Assembly (NCBI RefSeq): GCF_012927645.1
Contig: NZ_JABBMT010000002.1
Location: 1-64,000, forward strand
DNA: 64,000 nucleotides
Direction: 5' to 3'
From: Pseudoalteromonas arctica
GTDB taxonomy: Bacteria; Pseudomonadota; Gammaproteobacteria; Enterobacterales; Alteromonadaceae
Position numbers and translations under genes: made by a program
The notes under the pieces: model-generated
Seen by the model: the letters and a program-made list of their open reading frames with translations, nothing else
Told to the model about the DNA's origin: nothing
Database searches by the model: none
Shown: piece after piece, positions 9,358-19,210 of the stretch
Layout of the letters: every line of letters starts with the position of its first letter
Position numbering within the stretch: position 1 is the stretch's first letter

Positions 9358-12300
9358 TTATGCATGTGCCATTTGCACCGCTTGTTCAATATCAACAGCG
9401 ACCACACGCGAAACGCCCGGTTCAGCCATTGTTACACCCGTCAACCTGCCAGCCATTTCCATGGCAATTTTATTATGACTGATATAAATAAATTGCACCG
9501 ATTGTGACATTTCTTCCACTAATCGGCAAAATCGCCCAACATTCGCATCATCAAGTGGTGCATCAACTTCATCCAGCATACAGAACGGAGCTGGATTGAG
9601 CCTGAATATTGAAAATACCAATGATAATGCGGTCAGCGCTTTTTCTCCACCACTTAAAAGGTGAATTGTTGAATTTTTCTTGCCCGGTGGGCGTGCCATT
9701 ATACTAACACCACTTTCCAGTAAGTCATCACTGGTTAATTCAAGATATGCACTGCCGCCGCCAAATACTTTAGGAAATAACTGGCCAAAATCGTGATTTA
9801 CTTGATCAAAAGTTGTTTTAAAGCGCGTTTTGGTTTCGCGATCAATTTTTCCAATTGCACCTTCAAGTGTCGTCAATGCTTTGCTTAAATCCTCGACTTG
9901 ACGATCTAAATACTGGCTGCGCTGCTGCGCTTGTTCAAACTCATCAATCGCCGCTAAATTTACCGCGCCCAAGTCACTTAAACTTTGTCCTACTTTATTA
10001 AGTTGTCCTTGATAAGTGTTTATATAGGCGTTTTCAGGGAGCTGTGCCAATACTTCTTTCAAGTTTTGCTGTAACTCAACCAGTGGTTCAAGAGCCGTCT
10101 GGGCTTTAATTAATAAGCTCTGTTCTTCGAGGGCAAGTTGTTGTAATTGTTCTTGTAAAAGCACCAGCTCCCCCTGTGACGCTTTAAGCATTGTTTGTTT
10201 ATCTATAAGAGCTGTTTTAGCCTCCGTCAATTCACTTTTCAACTTATTGATTTTAATGTCATTTTGTTGATTTTTCTCCAGTAATAATATTATTTTCTCT
10301 GCGACCTCTTCTAATGGGATCACCAACTCTTCAATTTGCGCGGTTAACTCACTGACAGCTTCACTGGCTGTTTCGCTGGCGGTCATTGCATGTTGTAATT
10401 TAGTGTCACTGAGTTGGCATTCACTGCGCGCTTTTTGCTCACTTAGCGTCGCCTGATGGGCAAGCGTTTTATACTGTTCAAGCTGAGCGTTTGCCTGTTT
10501 ATATTGCTCATCAGTGTGTTGCTGCTGCACTTGAGCATCATTAAGCGCAACACTTATTTCATTACGCTGTTTTGCCACACTTGCCATATGTTGCTGTTGT
10601 TCAGTCACTTTATTCTCTATGCTCGTGTGTTCAACGTTTAACTGCTGTAGCTTTGCTTGTAATTTATGTTGTTGATTTTGAAACTGCTGTAATTGCTCTT
10701 TGAGCATATCGCGACGAGTACTGCCCGAGGCCACTTGTTGAGCAAGCTGATGTACCGCTGCTTTTAACTCTTCGCTTTGTGCCTTTAAGTGCTCACATAC
10801 TTGCTGTTGTTCTGTAAGCTTATTACTTTGTATAGCTAGTTCGTCACTGAGTTGAGATGCTAACTGTGTTGCTTCGGCCAACTGTTTATGTTTGATCAGC
10901 AACGAATTTTCTGCACTTTTACTGGCTTGTTGATGCCAATTGCGACCCTGAATATTACCTTGGCGATCAATCACTGCAAGCCAATACTGATCCGCTAAAT
11001 CATTACGATTAAAATCATTTTCATACTTAATACGATGTAATAAATCAGGATAAACCCCTTGCTCTATAAACACCGCTAATGAGCTTTTCGGTGCAGTGTC
11101 GGTAGTTGGCCATACTCCGTTAGGTGTTGCTGTAGATGTCACATTTAATTGTTCAAGTCCTTGCAATGCTTGTTCAACCACATGCTCAAATCCAGTACGT
11201 ACAACTAACTGTGCCAAAACATCGCCACTCCCTTGCGCTGGAGTATCTGCGAGTATTGTCTTCAAGCCTGTTATTTTAGCTTTATTTTCATTTTGTTGTT
11301 GTACGAGTGTTTGCTGTGCATTTTGGCAGGTGCGTAACACGGTTTGAGCGTGTTGGACATTACTATTTACTTTGTTTAAAGCAGTTTGTTTTGCTGCTAA
11401 TTCTTGCGTTAGTGACTGCATTAACTGCTGCTGCTGCGCTACTTGTTCAGCAATTGGATTTTCTGCCAGCTCTATTAATTCACTTTCTAATGCCGTTTGC
11501 TGGTTTTTAATGTAGTGCAAATTTTGCAGCTGTTGATCCACTCTATTTTGTTGCTTGCTATATTGTGTATTAATAGCCTGAAACTGTTCATTAACTCGTT
11601 GCCAATCAGTCGCACTGCGCTGCTTGGCACTTTGCAACTGTGTCACCGCATCGGCCATCTCAGTGACTTGCTCTGTACATATTAAAGTATGTTCGATTGC
11701 CTCTTGTAACGCATTTTGTAGCTCATCAGTGTGGTCTTTTTGCTGTTGTTGCAGCTGCTGATTTTGTAACTGCAACTGTTGTTGTTTGATCAGATTATGA
11801 CTAAACGCCTGTTGTTGTTGTTTTAAGTTTATTTGCTGTTGCTCAGCACGAGTTAATTCAGTGTGCGTTCGGTGCTGAGCTTGCTGCGCATCATTGAGTT
11901 TTTCAAGTTGCAATTGCACTTGGCTTTCAAGGCTTGCTAATACATCGTCATGACCTAAATGAGCAGTTTTAAAAAAACTAATTTGCTCATTCAGCTTGGC
12001 CATTGTGTCGGCTTTCGTCACTTGTTGCTGATGTAGCTTTTGCCATTTTAAGACCGCAAGCTGCCCTTTTAAAGTGCGCTCTTGGGTTTTGAACTCGCGG
12101 TATTTTTTTGCTTCAACTGACTGTACTGCCAGTTTATCAACTTGTGCTTGTAGCTCTTGGCGAACATCGAGTAAGCGTTCAAGATTTTCGCGGGTACTTT
12201 TGATCCGGGTTTGCGTTTCACGACGGCGCTCTTTGTATTTTGAAACGCCAGCAGCTTCTTCTAAAAAAACCCGTAAATCTGCCGGTTTACTCTCAATTAA

Positions 12301-12753
12301 GCGCGAGATCATACCTTGCTCGATAATCGCATAACTACGCGGGCCAAGACCGGTGCCTAAAAATATATCGGTAATATCTCGTTTGCGGCATTTACTGCCA
12401 TTGAGAAAATACAACGATTGCCCGTCACGAGTTACTAAACGTTTAATCGCCACTTGGTTTCGATCAGCAAAAGTATTCGGTAAGTGCCCTTGAGTATTAT
12501 CGAAAATCAATTCAACCGACGCTTGAGAAATCGGTTTTCGATTGGTTGAGCCATTAAAAATAACATCGGTCATCGCATCGCCACGCAGATTTTTAGCCGA
12601 GCTTTCGCCAAGCACCCAACGCACAGCATCGATGACATTAGACTTGCCGCAGCCGTTTGGGCCAACGACACAGGTCATTTGATCTGGGAATGGAATTTTA
12701 GTGGGCTCTACAAAAGATTTAAAACCCGCTAATTTTATGGTGCTCAAACGCAT
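9358..12753 (-). CDS. smc: Chromosome segregation ATPase SMC
   Basis: SMC forms a V-shaped dimer that, with ScpA/ScpB, condenses and segregates the chromosome. The N-terminal ATPase half has Walker A (GPNGCGKSN, residues about 32-40). A long Gln-rich coiled coil fills about residues 170-490 and 650-960, split by a hinge around residues 505-625. The C-terminal half carries the signature LLSGGEKALTALSL and Walker B (FCMLDEVDAPLDD). At 1131 residues it is normal. No strong ribosome-binding site is seen before the ATG. It is first in the smc-zipA-ligA cluster. Confidence 0.96.
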   Translation of the reverse strand: MRLSTIKLAGFKSFVEPTKIPFPDQMTCVVGPNGCGKSNVIDAVRWVLGESSAKNLRGDAMTDVIFNGSTNRKPISQASVELIFDNTQGHLPNTFADRNQVAIKRLVTRDGQSLYFLNGSKCRKRDITDIFLGTGLGPRSYAIIEQGMISRLIESKPADLRVFLEEAAGVSKYKERRRETQTRIKSTRENLERLLDVRQELQAQVDKLAVQSVEAKKYREFKTQERTLKGQLAVLKWQKLHQQQVTKADTMAKLNEQISFFKTAHLGHDDVLASLESQVQLQLEKLNDAQQAQHRTHTELTRAEQQQINLKQQQQAFSHNLIKQQQLQLQNQQLQQQQKDHTDELQNALQEAIEHTLICTEQVTEMADAVTQLQSAKQRSATDWQRVNEQFQAINTQYSKQQNRVDQQLQNLHYIKNQQTALESELIELAENPIAEQVAQQQQLMQSLTQELAAKQTALNKVNSNVQHAQTVLRTCQNAQQTLVQQQNENKAKITGLKTILADTPAQGSGDVLAQLVVRTGFEHVVEQALQGLEQLNVTSTATPNGVWPTTDTAPKSSLAVFIEQGVYPDLLHRIKYENDFNRNDLADQYWLAVIDRQGNIQGRNWHQQASKSAENSLLIKHKQLAEATQLASQLSDELAIQSNKLTEQQQVCEHLKAQSEELKAAVHQLAQQVASGSTRRDMLKEQLQQFQNQQHKLQAKLQQLNVEHTSIENKVTEQQQHMASVAKQRNEISVALNDAQVQQQHTDEQYKQANAQLEQYKTLAHQATLSEQKARSECQLSDTKLQHAMTASETASEAVSELTAQIEELVIPLEEVAEKIILLLEKNQQNDIKINKLKSELTEAKTALIDKQTMLKASQGELVLLQEQLQQLALEEQSLLIKAQTALEPLVELQQNLKEVLAQLPENAYINTYQGQLNKVGQSLSDLGAVNLAAIDEFEQAQQRSQYLDRQVEDLSKALTTLEGAIGKIDRETKTRFKTTFDQVNHDFGQLFPKVFGGGSAYLELTSDDLLESGVSIMARPPGKKNSTIHLLSGGEKALTALSLVFSIFRLNPAPFCMLDEVDAPLDDANVGRFCRLVEEMSQSVQFIYISHNKIAMEMAGRLTGVTMAEPGVSRVVAVDIEQAVQMAHA

Positions 12754-12833
12754 CTAATTGGTTTACCGATTGTTATTGTTATAGCTTTAGTATTTAATTT
12801 AACCGCTCTTGGCGATAAAAGTAAGTACTGGTA

Positions 12834-13565
12834 TTAAGCTTGGCGTTTAAAGTTATCTAAAATAATACCCGTTGCCATGGCTACATTGAGAGATTCTGCC
12901 CCCCCAAAAGCGGGGATGGTTATTTTATTAGTAACTAACGCGGCACAATCTTCACGAATCCCATGAGATTCACTGCCCATCAGTAATACACCTGATTGTG
13001 CTAATTGCGAGCGGTGCAGATTTTCACCTTCTAAGAATGCACCATAAATAGGCTGCGTAATTTGTGTCAAATATTCGGCTAAATTAACTTGGCTAACCGA
13101 AACGCGTACAAACGATCCCATTGTTGCACTAATTGTTTTTGGGTTATAAGGATCGGCGCTATCAAGGCTTGCTACTATATGTTGAATACCATACCAATCT
13201 GCAACGCGAATAATCGTACCTAAGTTACCCGGATCTGACACGCCATCGAGGGCTAAAATTAACCCTTCGGCTTCAGGCAAAGTAACTTTTGGCATATCAA
13301 CGATCGCAATTGCCGCGTTGTTAGAAACTAAAGTACTTGCTTTAGTTAACACGCCTTCATCAGCTTCAATCATATTTACGTGAGTAAACTGCTGCTGGAA
13401 CTGCGCAATAAAGGCTGCTGTCGCAAATATATCAATAATTGTTAAACCACTTGCCAATAACTCAAGTACGTTTTTTTCACCTTGCACAAGGTATTGATTA
13501 TGTTGCTTTCGGTACTTTTTTTGACCTAATGCACGAATTAACTTGAGTTGGTTTTTTGAAATCAT
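12834..13565 (-). CDS. SpoU/TrmH-family RNA 2'-O-methyltransferase
   Basis: This is a SAM-dependent methyltransferase of the SPOUT knot superfamily acting on rRNA or tRNA ribose. The N-terminal substrate-binding region (LVQGEKNVLELLASG, about residues 25-45) is followed by the knot domain with LALDGVSDPGNLGTIIR, NPKTISATMGS, LLMGSESHGI and the C-terminal SLNVAMATGIIL, covering motifs 1-3. At 243 residues it fits the TrmH-like group; the exact target nucleotide cannot be read from sequence. It is transcribed towards smc, with 80 bases between them. Confidence 0.88.
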   Translation of the reverse strand: MISKNQLKLIRALGQKKYRKQHNQYLVQGEKNVLELLASGLTIIDIFATAAFIAQFQQQFTHVNMIEADEGVLTKASTLVSNNAAIAIVDMPKVTLPEAEGLILALDGVSDPGNLGTIIRVADWYGIQHIVASLDSADPYNPKTISATMGSFVRVSVSQVNLAEYLTQITQPIYGAFLEGENLHRSQLAQSGVLLMGSESHGIREDCAALVTNKITIPAFGGAESLNVAMATGIILDNFKRQA

Positions 13566-13671
13566 AACAGCCCCATAAAATGATGGGCACAGTATAGCAG
13601 ATTTAACATCCAGTTCTGAACTTGAAAAAACCTCACAGGATCAATTAATACTTGCCCAAGCCAAACGATGT

Positions 13672-13704
13672 AAAAAGCCCTTACAGCTAACTGCAAGGGC
13701 TTTT
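13672..13704 (-). terminator. Intrinsic terminator after M36 peptidase gene
   Basis: A hairpin with arms AAAAGCCCTT and AAGGGCTTTT and an inner CAG/CTG pairing is followed by T-rich sequence on both sides. It lies 24 bases beyond the stop of the minus-strand peptidase gene and may also work in the other direction. Confidence 0.85.
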
Positions 13705-13727
13705 CTTAATTATTACTCATATTATGA

Positions 13728-16700
13728 TTAACGCTTACGGCGACGACCAAATATTGCTAATGGAGTAAGTAATAGCATCAAGAAGCCCAGACTACCGCTA
13801 CTTGATTTCGATTTAGGCTTTTCAACCACAGATTCAGCTTCATTACCTACGGCAACCGTTACTTGCTCAGTAACCGATACCGTACCATCACTGACCGCAA
13901 CTTCGAACACAACTTCTTCGTCGCTTGTGATTGCGCCAGGCGTAAAGCTAAGTACTGCAGTATCTGCATTAGATAGTGTTGCTGTTGTGCCGCTTACTTG
14001 TGTCCATATATAAGTAAGTTCATCTGCATTTCTATCTGTGGCTACAGCATTTAAAGTACTGCTTACTGATTCAGTGATACTTAACTCACCGGTAACAGTT
14101 ACTACAGGAGCTGCGTTATCACATGCGACGACTGCATCGCCAGCAATTACTGCTGAGAAGATTGGCGTTGTTATATTGTTAAATTTAAGGTTATCAATCC
14201 ACCACCCTAAATCACCAACAGCGCCATCTGATGAAAGTCGAAAGCGTAGTTTTGCTCTATTACCATTTAGTGCACTACCAAAATTAATTGTTTCATAGTT
14301 ACCGTATACGTCATCCTGATTGATATTACTACCTGTAAACGTATCACGCTCTTGGATAGCTTGGGAGTCACTCTCAACTAGCGGACCATCGTAACCTCGA
14401 TTAAATGTGCCCCCCATATCAGTCACATCAACCCAATTACCACCATTGACGCTAATTTCAACAACACCACCATCCCACTCGTCTTCAATACGATAAAAGT
14501 GCCAAAATGACACTGCAAAGTCACCAGCAAAGCCAATATCAAATCCTTTAGTTTCTATCGCTACATCTGATTGAAAATCGTTGTTCTGCAAGAACATCGT
14601 TTGCTCACCAAGCTCAAAACCAAAGCTGTTTAAAAAGGCAACATTATCATCAGCTACAATGCTTTGTGTACCTTTAGCTAAATCACCACCGAACATTACT
14701 CTTTCTTTTAGGTCAAATAATGATGCACTCGCTACTTCCATGTTATCCATAGTTTGCACGCCAACTAGCTGTTTTTCTTCAAAAGCCATATTGACCAAAT
14801 AAGTAACTTTTTCAGTGGCAGCTTCGACAATTTCATCGTCAGCAGATAACTCGGGAAATGATACTTCAATTTCTAAGTTTTCAGCTATACCTGACTCATT
14901 TAAGGTAAACTTAATAGGTGAACTCGTTGTAGTCGAAAATGGCATTGTATCAGCAAATATAACTACACCATCATTTTCAAATGTCACATCATGACCACTG
15001 ACTACAGTCAATTGAGCTTGCGTTTCAGTAAGTATTTTACTACCAGTATTTGTAATACTCACAGTTAATGTGGCCGTTTCTCCCTTATCGACAACGCCGT
15101 CATTTGAACAAAAGCCTAGCTCTGCACCATTGTAGTTAGCATCAATAGCCACACCTTTGAGGCTAAAGCTAGCCAACTCCGCCTTGTCAGATTCTACAAC
15201 ACCGGTTAGATTTTCACTAAAACGATCTGGCGCTACAGCTCCTAAGCCCATGCCGCGTTTAGCAAATGCACCTAAAATCAACTCATAATCTTTGCTATCA
15301 ACAGCATATGCTGCTGCTAAAATCGCATCTCGTGCTTCAGTATATAAAGGCGCAATTGGTGTTAGTTTATAGCCAGCTACAAGGTAGTTAGCCATGCGAT
15401 TTTGTGCATCTTCAAAACCATGTTCATTAATTAATGCTACATAACTTTCCCACAGCATAGTCGCCCAAATTTCACCTGCTGCATGTGGAGAGGCTACAAT
15501 TGTTGGTGAAATGCCAACATCTGCCCCTGCATTTTCAGTAATGTGGCGGAATGAAAGTGGATTAATTGCTTTATTTGTAGAGTATGGTACACGGCGAATA
15601 CCATTGTAGAAGTCTTCAACAAACGTGCCACTGCCGTATGCTTTTTGGAACTTGTCGTTACCTGCAATGTTGATATCATCCGCTTTTGCGATAAACATAA
15701 GTGAGTGGAAATCACCCCAGCCTTCACCCATTGCGCGGCCTTGAAAGTTAATTAAACCCGCAGAGTTACCAACTAAACGGTTACTAATATAGTGACCCCA
15801 TTCATGCGCAATAATACCGTTATCTAGTGTGCCATCTTTTAACTTAGCATTATTGAACATATTAACGGTAACCGTATTACCTGCACTTATAGAGTCATAC
15901 ATCAGATGACCATCAGCAAAGTTAAGGCCCATATTAGGGATTAACACCGCATCATCTTCACCACCCATAGCCGCTGGCTCATCGGTGTCAGAAGCATTGT
16001 TTACGACAATTGCACCAATTGCACCCGCTTCTTGAGCATGTAAAACTTTTGCCGTGAAGTTGCACGAACCACGATCAACTAGGGCAATTTTTCCAGCTAA
16101 CTCAACACCATTAGTTGCAGGTTCGCAGCCATCGAAAACACTATCTGAATCAATGTCATTACCATCAACCAAACGTACAACTTCAGCTGCAACATCAGCA
16201 AATTGGAATTGACCAAAACCCGAGACTTTAGAAGACTCAAGAACTCCAATAGTTGCATCAGAAGTTACGACCACACCAAAGTCTGTGCCTACTTTTGCGT
16301 CTTTACTACTATACAAATACATTTGCATACGTGGACTTGCACCATCGGCTGGTGTTGCCATATTAGCATTATCTAAACCGCTATTATCTTGTGCTTGAGC
16401 CTCAATTGGATCCCCTTCAATGCCACCGCGCTCATAGTTAGAGAGCTGAGCTACATTCGAAGTTTCATCAAAGCCATGATCATAGAAGAAGTCGTGCAAA
16501 AAGTTATTCATGTAGAATAAATTAACAATTGCCGCTTTGCGATTGTCGTAACTATTCGCGGCTTGATCAACTTGATAGGGGTAATCAAATGTAAAGTCTG
16601 AGGTTGTTTCAGCAGTGAAGTCACCTTCTGTGAAACCTTGTGGTGCTATCACGTCGGCATATGCAAATACGTTATTACCAGATGTAGTTGTAGCATCATC

Positions 16701-17738
16701 AGTAAGCCATGGATCCATGGTACTTAACTTACTGTAATAAGAAAGGCTCACTATCGGTGCATCAAGGATCTCAGTTTCATCTGTTTGATCAGGAGCATCA
16801 GCAGGAATAACATCACCATGTGGGCCTTCCCATGGGTAACCATCTGCATCAGCCCATACTCGGTAGTTAAAATCAGCAGCATGCGCTTTCAGATCTTTTT
16901 TGAAATATACTTTGCTATTTTTTGCACCAATAACATAGCTGAAATAGTCGCTTTCTAAATTATTCTTATCTGCAACTTCAACTTCAACATAATAAGCTGA
17001 TTCAAGTTGACCATTAACCTCAAAGAATACTTTTTTAGCGCGCGGCTGGCCAAGTACAACCTTATCACCTCTTTGATTTGTTACACTGTATTTAACGTAA
17101 TCGCCTTGTTCTGTTGATTTTGTAAGTGATACATTAATATCTGCTAGCTTTTTAATCGCTTGTTTAATGCTCTGCTCTGCACCAACAAAATCAGCTAGTG
17201 GGGCTAATGAACGTTTAATATTTGCACTTGTGTTAGCAAAATAGCCTGATCCTGCCACCAAGTTATGTTCCTTATCCATGATAAGGTTATATTCACGGTT
17301 AAAAACTTCAACGCCATGTACCTGTTGTTTATATTTAGCCGTTACAGAACCACTTTTTTGTTTAGATAAATCTGCAAGCACTGCATTTGACATACCTTTT
17401 TTACTAGCACTGAAACCAGTTAAAGCATTTAAATAAAAATCTGCAGCGTATGCATTTCTTTGTTCAGGCAAAATAACTGACATATTAGGTTTTGCTTGAC
17501 CGACGGCTTGCCAAAGAAACGTTGCCTTGCCAATCTGAGCATCAAAAATTGAATCATGCCCCGATACCGTTCTACGTTCAGCTAATGCACGTTGCTGAGT
17601 TACTTGCGGATTAAATTGAACTTGAGGGCTAACGCTTGGCGCATTAAAAAATCGAGTTTGCTCAGTAGCCTGTACTTGAGTCGATGCCAAAATAGCCGTA
17701 ACCATCGAAGCAACTATTGTTACTTTAAATTGATACAT
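13728..17738 (-). CDS. Secreted M36 (fungalysin-like) metallopeptidase with PA insert, PKD-like domain and GlyGly-CTERM tail
   Basis: This is a zinc endopeptidase expected to be exported. A signal peptide (residues 1-24, ending TQVQA) is followed by an FTP-type propeptide region. The catalytic domain has the zinc motif HEWGHYISNRL, with the third ligand Glu in GRAMGEGWGDF. A PA domain (VDRGSCNFTAKVLHAQEAGA) is inserted ahead of the HExxH. C-terminal to it are an immune-inhibitor-like beta region and a PKD-like domain (DELTYIWTQVSG). The tail SSSGSLGF plus hydrophobic helix plus GRRRKR is a GlyGly-CTERM signal, normally cut by rhombosortase after type II secretion. At 1336 residues it is long for M36. 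The start has GAGGA upstream. Confidence 0.93.
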   Translation of the reverse strand: MYQFKVTIVASMVTAILASTQVQATEQTRFFNAPSVSPQVQFNPQVTQQRALAERRTVSGHDSIFDAQIGKATFLWQAVGQAKPNMSVILPEQRNAYAADFYLNALTGFSASKKGMSNAVLADLSKQKSGSVTAKYKQQVHGVEVFNREYNLIMDKEHNLVAGSGYFANTSANIKRSLAPLADFVGAEQSIKQAIKKLADINVSLTKSTEQGDYVKYSVTNQRGDKVVLGQPRAKKVFFEVNGQLESAYYVEVEVADKNNLESDYFSYVIGAKNSKVYFKKDLKAHAADFNYRVWADADGYPWEGPHGDVIPADAPDQTDETEILDAPIVSLSYYSKLSTMDPWLTDDATTTSGNNVFAYADVIAPQGFTEGDFTAETTSDFTFDYPYQVDQAANSYDNRKAAIVNLFYMNNFLHDFFYDHGFDETSNVAQLSNYERGGIEGDPIEAQAQDNSGLDNANMATPADGASPRMQMYLYSSKDAKVGTDFGVVVTSDATIGVLESSKVSGFGQFQFADVAAEVVRLVDGNDIDSDSVFDGCEPATNGVELAGKIALVDRGSCNFTAKVLHAQEAGAIGAIVVNNASDTDEPAAMGGEDDAVLIPNMGLNFADGHLMYDSISAGNTVTVNMFNNAKLKDGTLDNGIIAHEWGHYISNRLVGNSAGLINFQGRAMGEGWGDFHSLMFIAKADDINIAGNDKFQKAYGSGTFVEDFYNGIRRVPYSTNKAINPLSFRHITENAGADVGISPTIVASPHAAGEIWATMLWESYVALINEHGFEDAQNRMANYLVAGYKLTPIAPLYTEARDAILAAAYAVDSKDYELILGAFAKRGMGLGAVAPDRFSENLTGVVESDKAELASFSLKGVAIDANYNGAELGFCSNDGVVDKGETATLTVSITNTGSKILTETQAQLTVVSGHDVTFENDGVVIFADTMPFSTTTSSPIKFTLNESGIAENLEIEVSFPELSADDEIVEAATEKVTYLVNMAFEEKQLVGVQTMDNMEVASASLFDLKERVMFGGDLAKGTQSIVADDNVAFLNSFGFELGEQTMFLQNNDFQSDVAIETKGFDIGFAGDFAVSFWHFYRIEDEWDGGVVEISVNGGNWVDVTDMGGTFNRGYDGPLVESDSQAIQERDTFTGSNINQDDVYGNYETINFGSALNGNRAKLRFRLSSDGAVGDLGWWIDNLKFNNITTPIFSAVIAGDAVVACDNAAPVVTVTGELSITESVSSTLNAVATDRNADELTYIWTQVSGTTATLSNADTAVLSFTPGAITSDEEVVFEVAVSDGTVSVTEQVTVAVGNEAESVVEKPKSKSSSGSLGFLMLLLTPLAIFGRRRKR

Positions 17739-17861
17739 TAATAATCCTCTGTTGTTATAATTTTAATTTGGTTAACATTCATCACCAAGAACAATGTACA
17801 CTAAGTGATGTTAACCGAAGAAAGCAAAATGTAAATAAAGGTAAATGAAGAGGTTTAAACA

Positions 17862-18362
17862 ATGATAAATAACATTAAATTACAATTACTTATAATATCA
17901 ATTGCACTAACAAGTGGATGTAATAAAAATGAAACGCCAGCTGGTAATGCCGAAAATAACATCAACTCTAATGATGAAAAAGCTCAAGAGGTGGCTTTGA
18001 AAACTCCACAAAAACTAAAAGATGTAGAAACAACACTTTTAGTTAGCAGTTCAATTAATAATAACGGGGAAAAAATTAGCTATAAAACGGATAAATTGCT
18101 CAAAGGAACAACTGTCCATAATCACACGACATCGGAGCAGGGAGTTGTCACTGGAGCCGTGTTTATCACGTTGAAAAGCGATGATATTCCGCTTGCACTC
18201 AAAAGTACCTATAACACAAAAAAAATTACAAAGCACACTTATCAATTCTTAGTCGATAAAAATACCGACTTGAAATCAACAATAAGTGACTTAAAGCAAT
18301 ATACCATTATTGATACTATTGAAATCGCTATTAATTATTCCCCCATTGAAGATCAGTTTTAA
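17862..18362 (+). CDS. Small predicted lipoprotein of unknown function
   Basis: This protein of 166 residues has a signal peptide ending in the lipobox LTSGC (Cys 20), so it is expected to be lipid-anchored. The mature part starts with an Asn/Glu-rich linker, followed by a folded region with predicted strands (ETTLLVSSSIN, GAVFITLKS, TYQFLVDKN). I do not recognise a family. It is divergent from the M36 peptidase gene and its stop codon directly abuts the stop of the convergent dipeptidase gene. GAGG precedes the ATG. It might be a periplasmic partner of the neighbouring protease, but that is only a guess from position. Confidence 0.7.
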   Translation: MINNIKLQLLIISIALTSGCNKNETPAGNAENNINSNDEKAQEVALKTPQKLKDVETTLLVSSSINNNGEKISYKTDKLLKGTTVHNHTTSEQGVVTGAVFITLKSDDIPLALKSTYNTKKITKHTYQFLVDKNTDLKSTISDLKQYTIIDTIEIAINYSPIEDQF

Positions 18363-19061
18363 TTACTCTACCACAAAATCAAAATAGGTATTCGGGTAGG
18401 CTTGTGGCTGATAGGTAAAGTGCCACCATTCCATTGCGTAAGGTGAAAACCCGGCGGCAAGCATAAGGTTTTTTAGTTTATACCTATTCGCTTGTTGTTC
18501 TTGCGTTATACGCGGGTCGTCAGTATTAGAAATGGTATCGAACATATCAAATAGTGAACCCATATTTAGCGCTTGATCTTTACTGTCAGTCAATGTCAAA
18601 TCAATCGTTGAACCACGGCTGTGGCCTGATTTAGCTGCGATATAATCACCGAGTAACTGGTCTTTTCCTAAATTAGGATAATAAGCGGCTTTAGTTTTTG
18701 TGTCAGTTTCGTCGTTAACCCAACGCACAAAGTGGTCAACGGCACGTTGTGGTCGATAACAATCAAAAATTTTTAAATTATAGCCTGCTTGCTGCGCTTG
18801 TTTATGTGCCTGCTGCAACCCTTTTGCTGCCGTTTTATGTAATAAGCATTTAGGTGCGTTATAACCATCAACAGGTTGACCGACAAAGTTGTTAGCACTG
18901 TAATAACGAATATCAAATATCGCTGTAGGTATTACCGTCGCTATATCTACAAATTCGTCACGCTTGGTTTTAGTGGCTGGCTCATAGGCGTTAACAGCTG
19001 GAGTTACTAAGTAAATAGCACTGAGCAATGAAATTGATTTATATGTTAATTTAGTAAACAT
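18363..19061 (-). CDS. VanX/DdpX-like D-alanyl-D-alanine dipeptidase, exported
   Basis: This M15 zinc peptidase is expected to cut D-Ala-D-Ala or related dipeptides. It has a signal peptide (residues 1-25, ending VNA), so it should act in the periplasm. Catalytic and zinc residues are visible in SGHSRGSTIDLTL (His and Asp) and EWWHFTY (Glu and His), with the substrate-binding Arg in FDCYRPQRA. At 232 residues it has the usual size for secreted family members. The context (no vanH/vanA) points to peptidoglycan recycling or use of environmental peptides rather than glycopeptide resistance. Its stop codon abuts the stop of the convergent lipoprotein gene with no spacer. Confidence 0.9.
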   Translation of the reverse strand: MFTKLTYKSISLLSAIYLVTPAVNAYEPATKTKRDEFVDIATVIPTAIFDIRYYSANNFVGQPVDGYNAPKCLLHKTAAKGLQQAHKQAQQAGYNLKIFDCYRPQRAVDHFVRWVNDETDTKTKAAYYPNLGKDQLLGDYIAAKSGHSRGSTIDLTLTDSKDQALNMGSLFDMFDTISNTDDPRITQEQQANRYKLKNLMLAAGFSPYAMEWWHFTYQPQAYPNTYFDFVVE

Positions 19062-19210
19062 GACGCAACTCTATAGGTTAATAAATATTATGAGATCCCC
19101 TACCGCAGAAATATAAGTCATTATCAATCCTTAATTTAAAGTACGATATAAAGGTACAGGCATTTTAGCTAAAAGCAATTAATTACAGGCTTGTTTTTAG
19201 CTTTTCGTTG

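Noticed and set aside
10456..12334. Several plus-strand open frames within smc
   Set aside because: They are antisense to the low-complexity Gln-rich coiled coil and hinge of SMC, which naturally leaves long open frames on the other strand.
18363..19061. Vancomycin-resistance VanX
   Set aside because: Only the dipeptidase is present, with a signal peptide and no vanH/vanA/vanRS neighbours; this is a housekeeping or nutritional exported enzyme.
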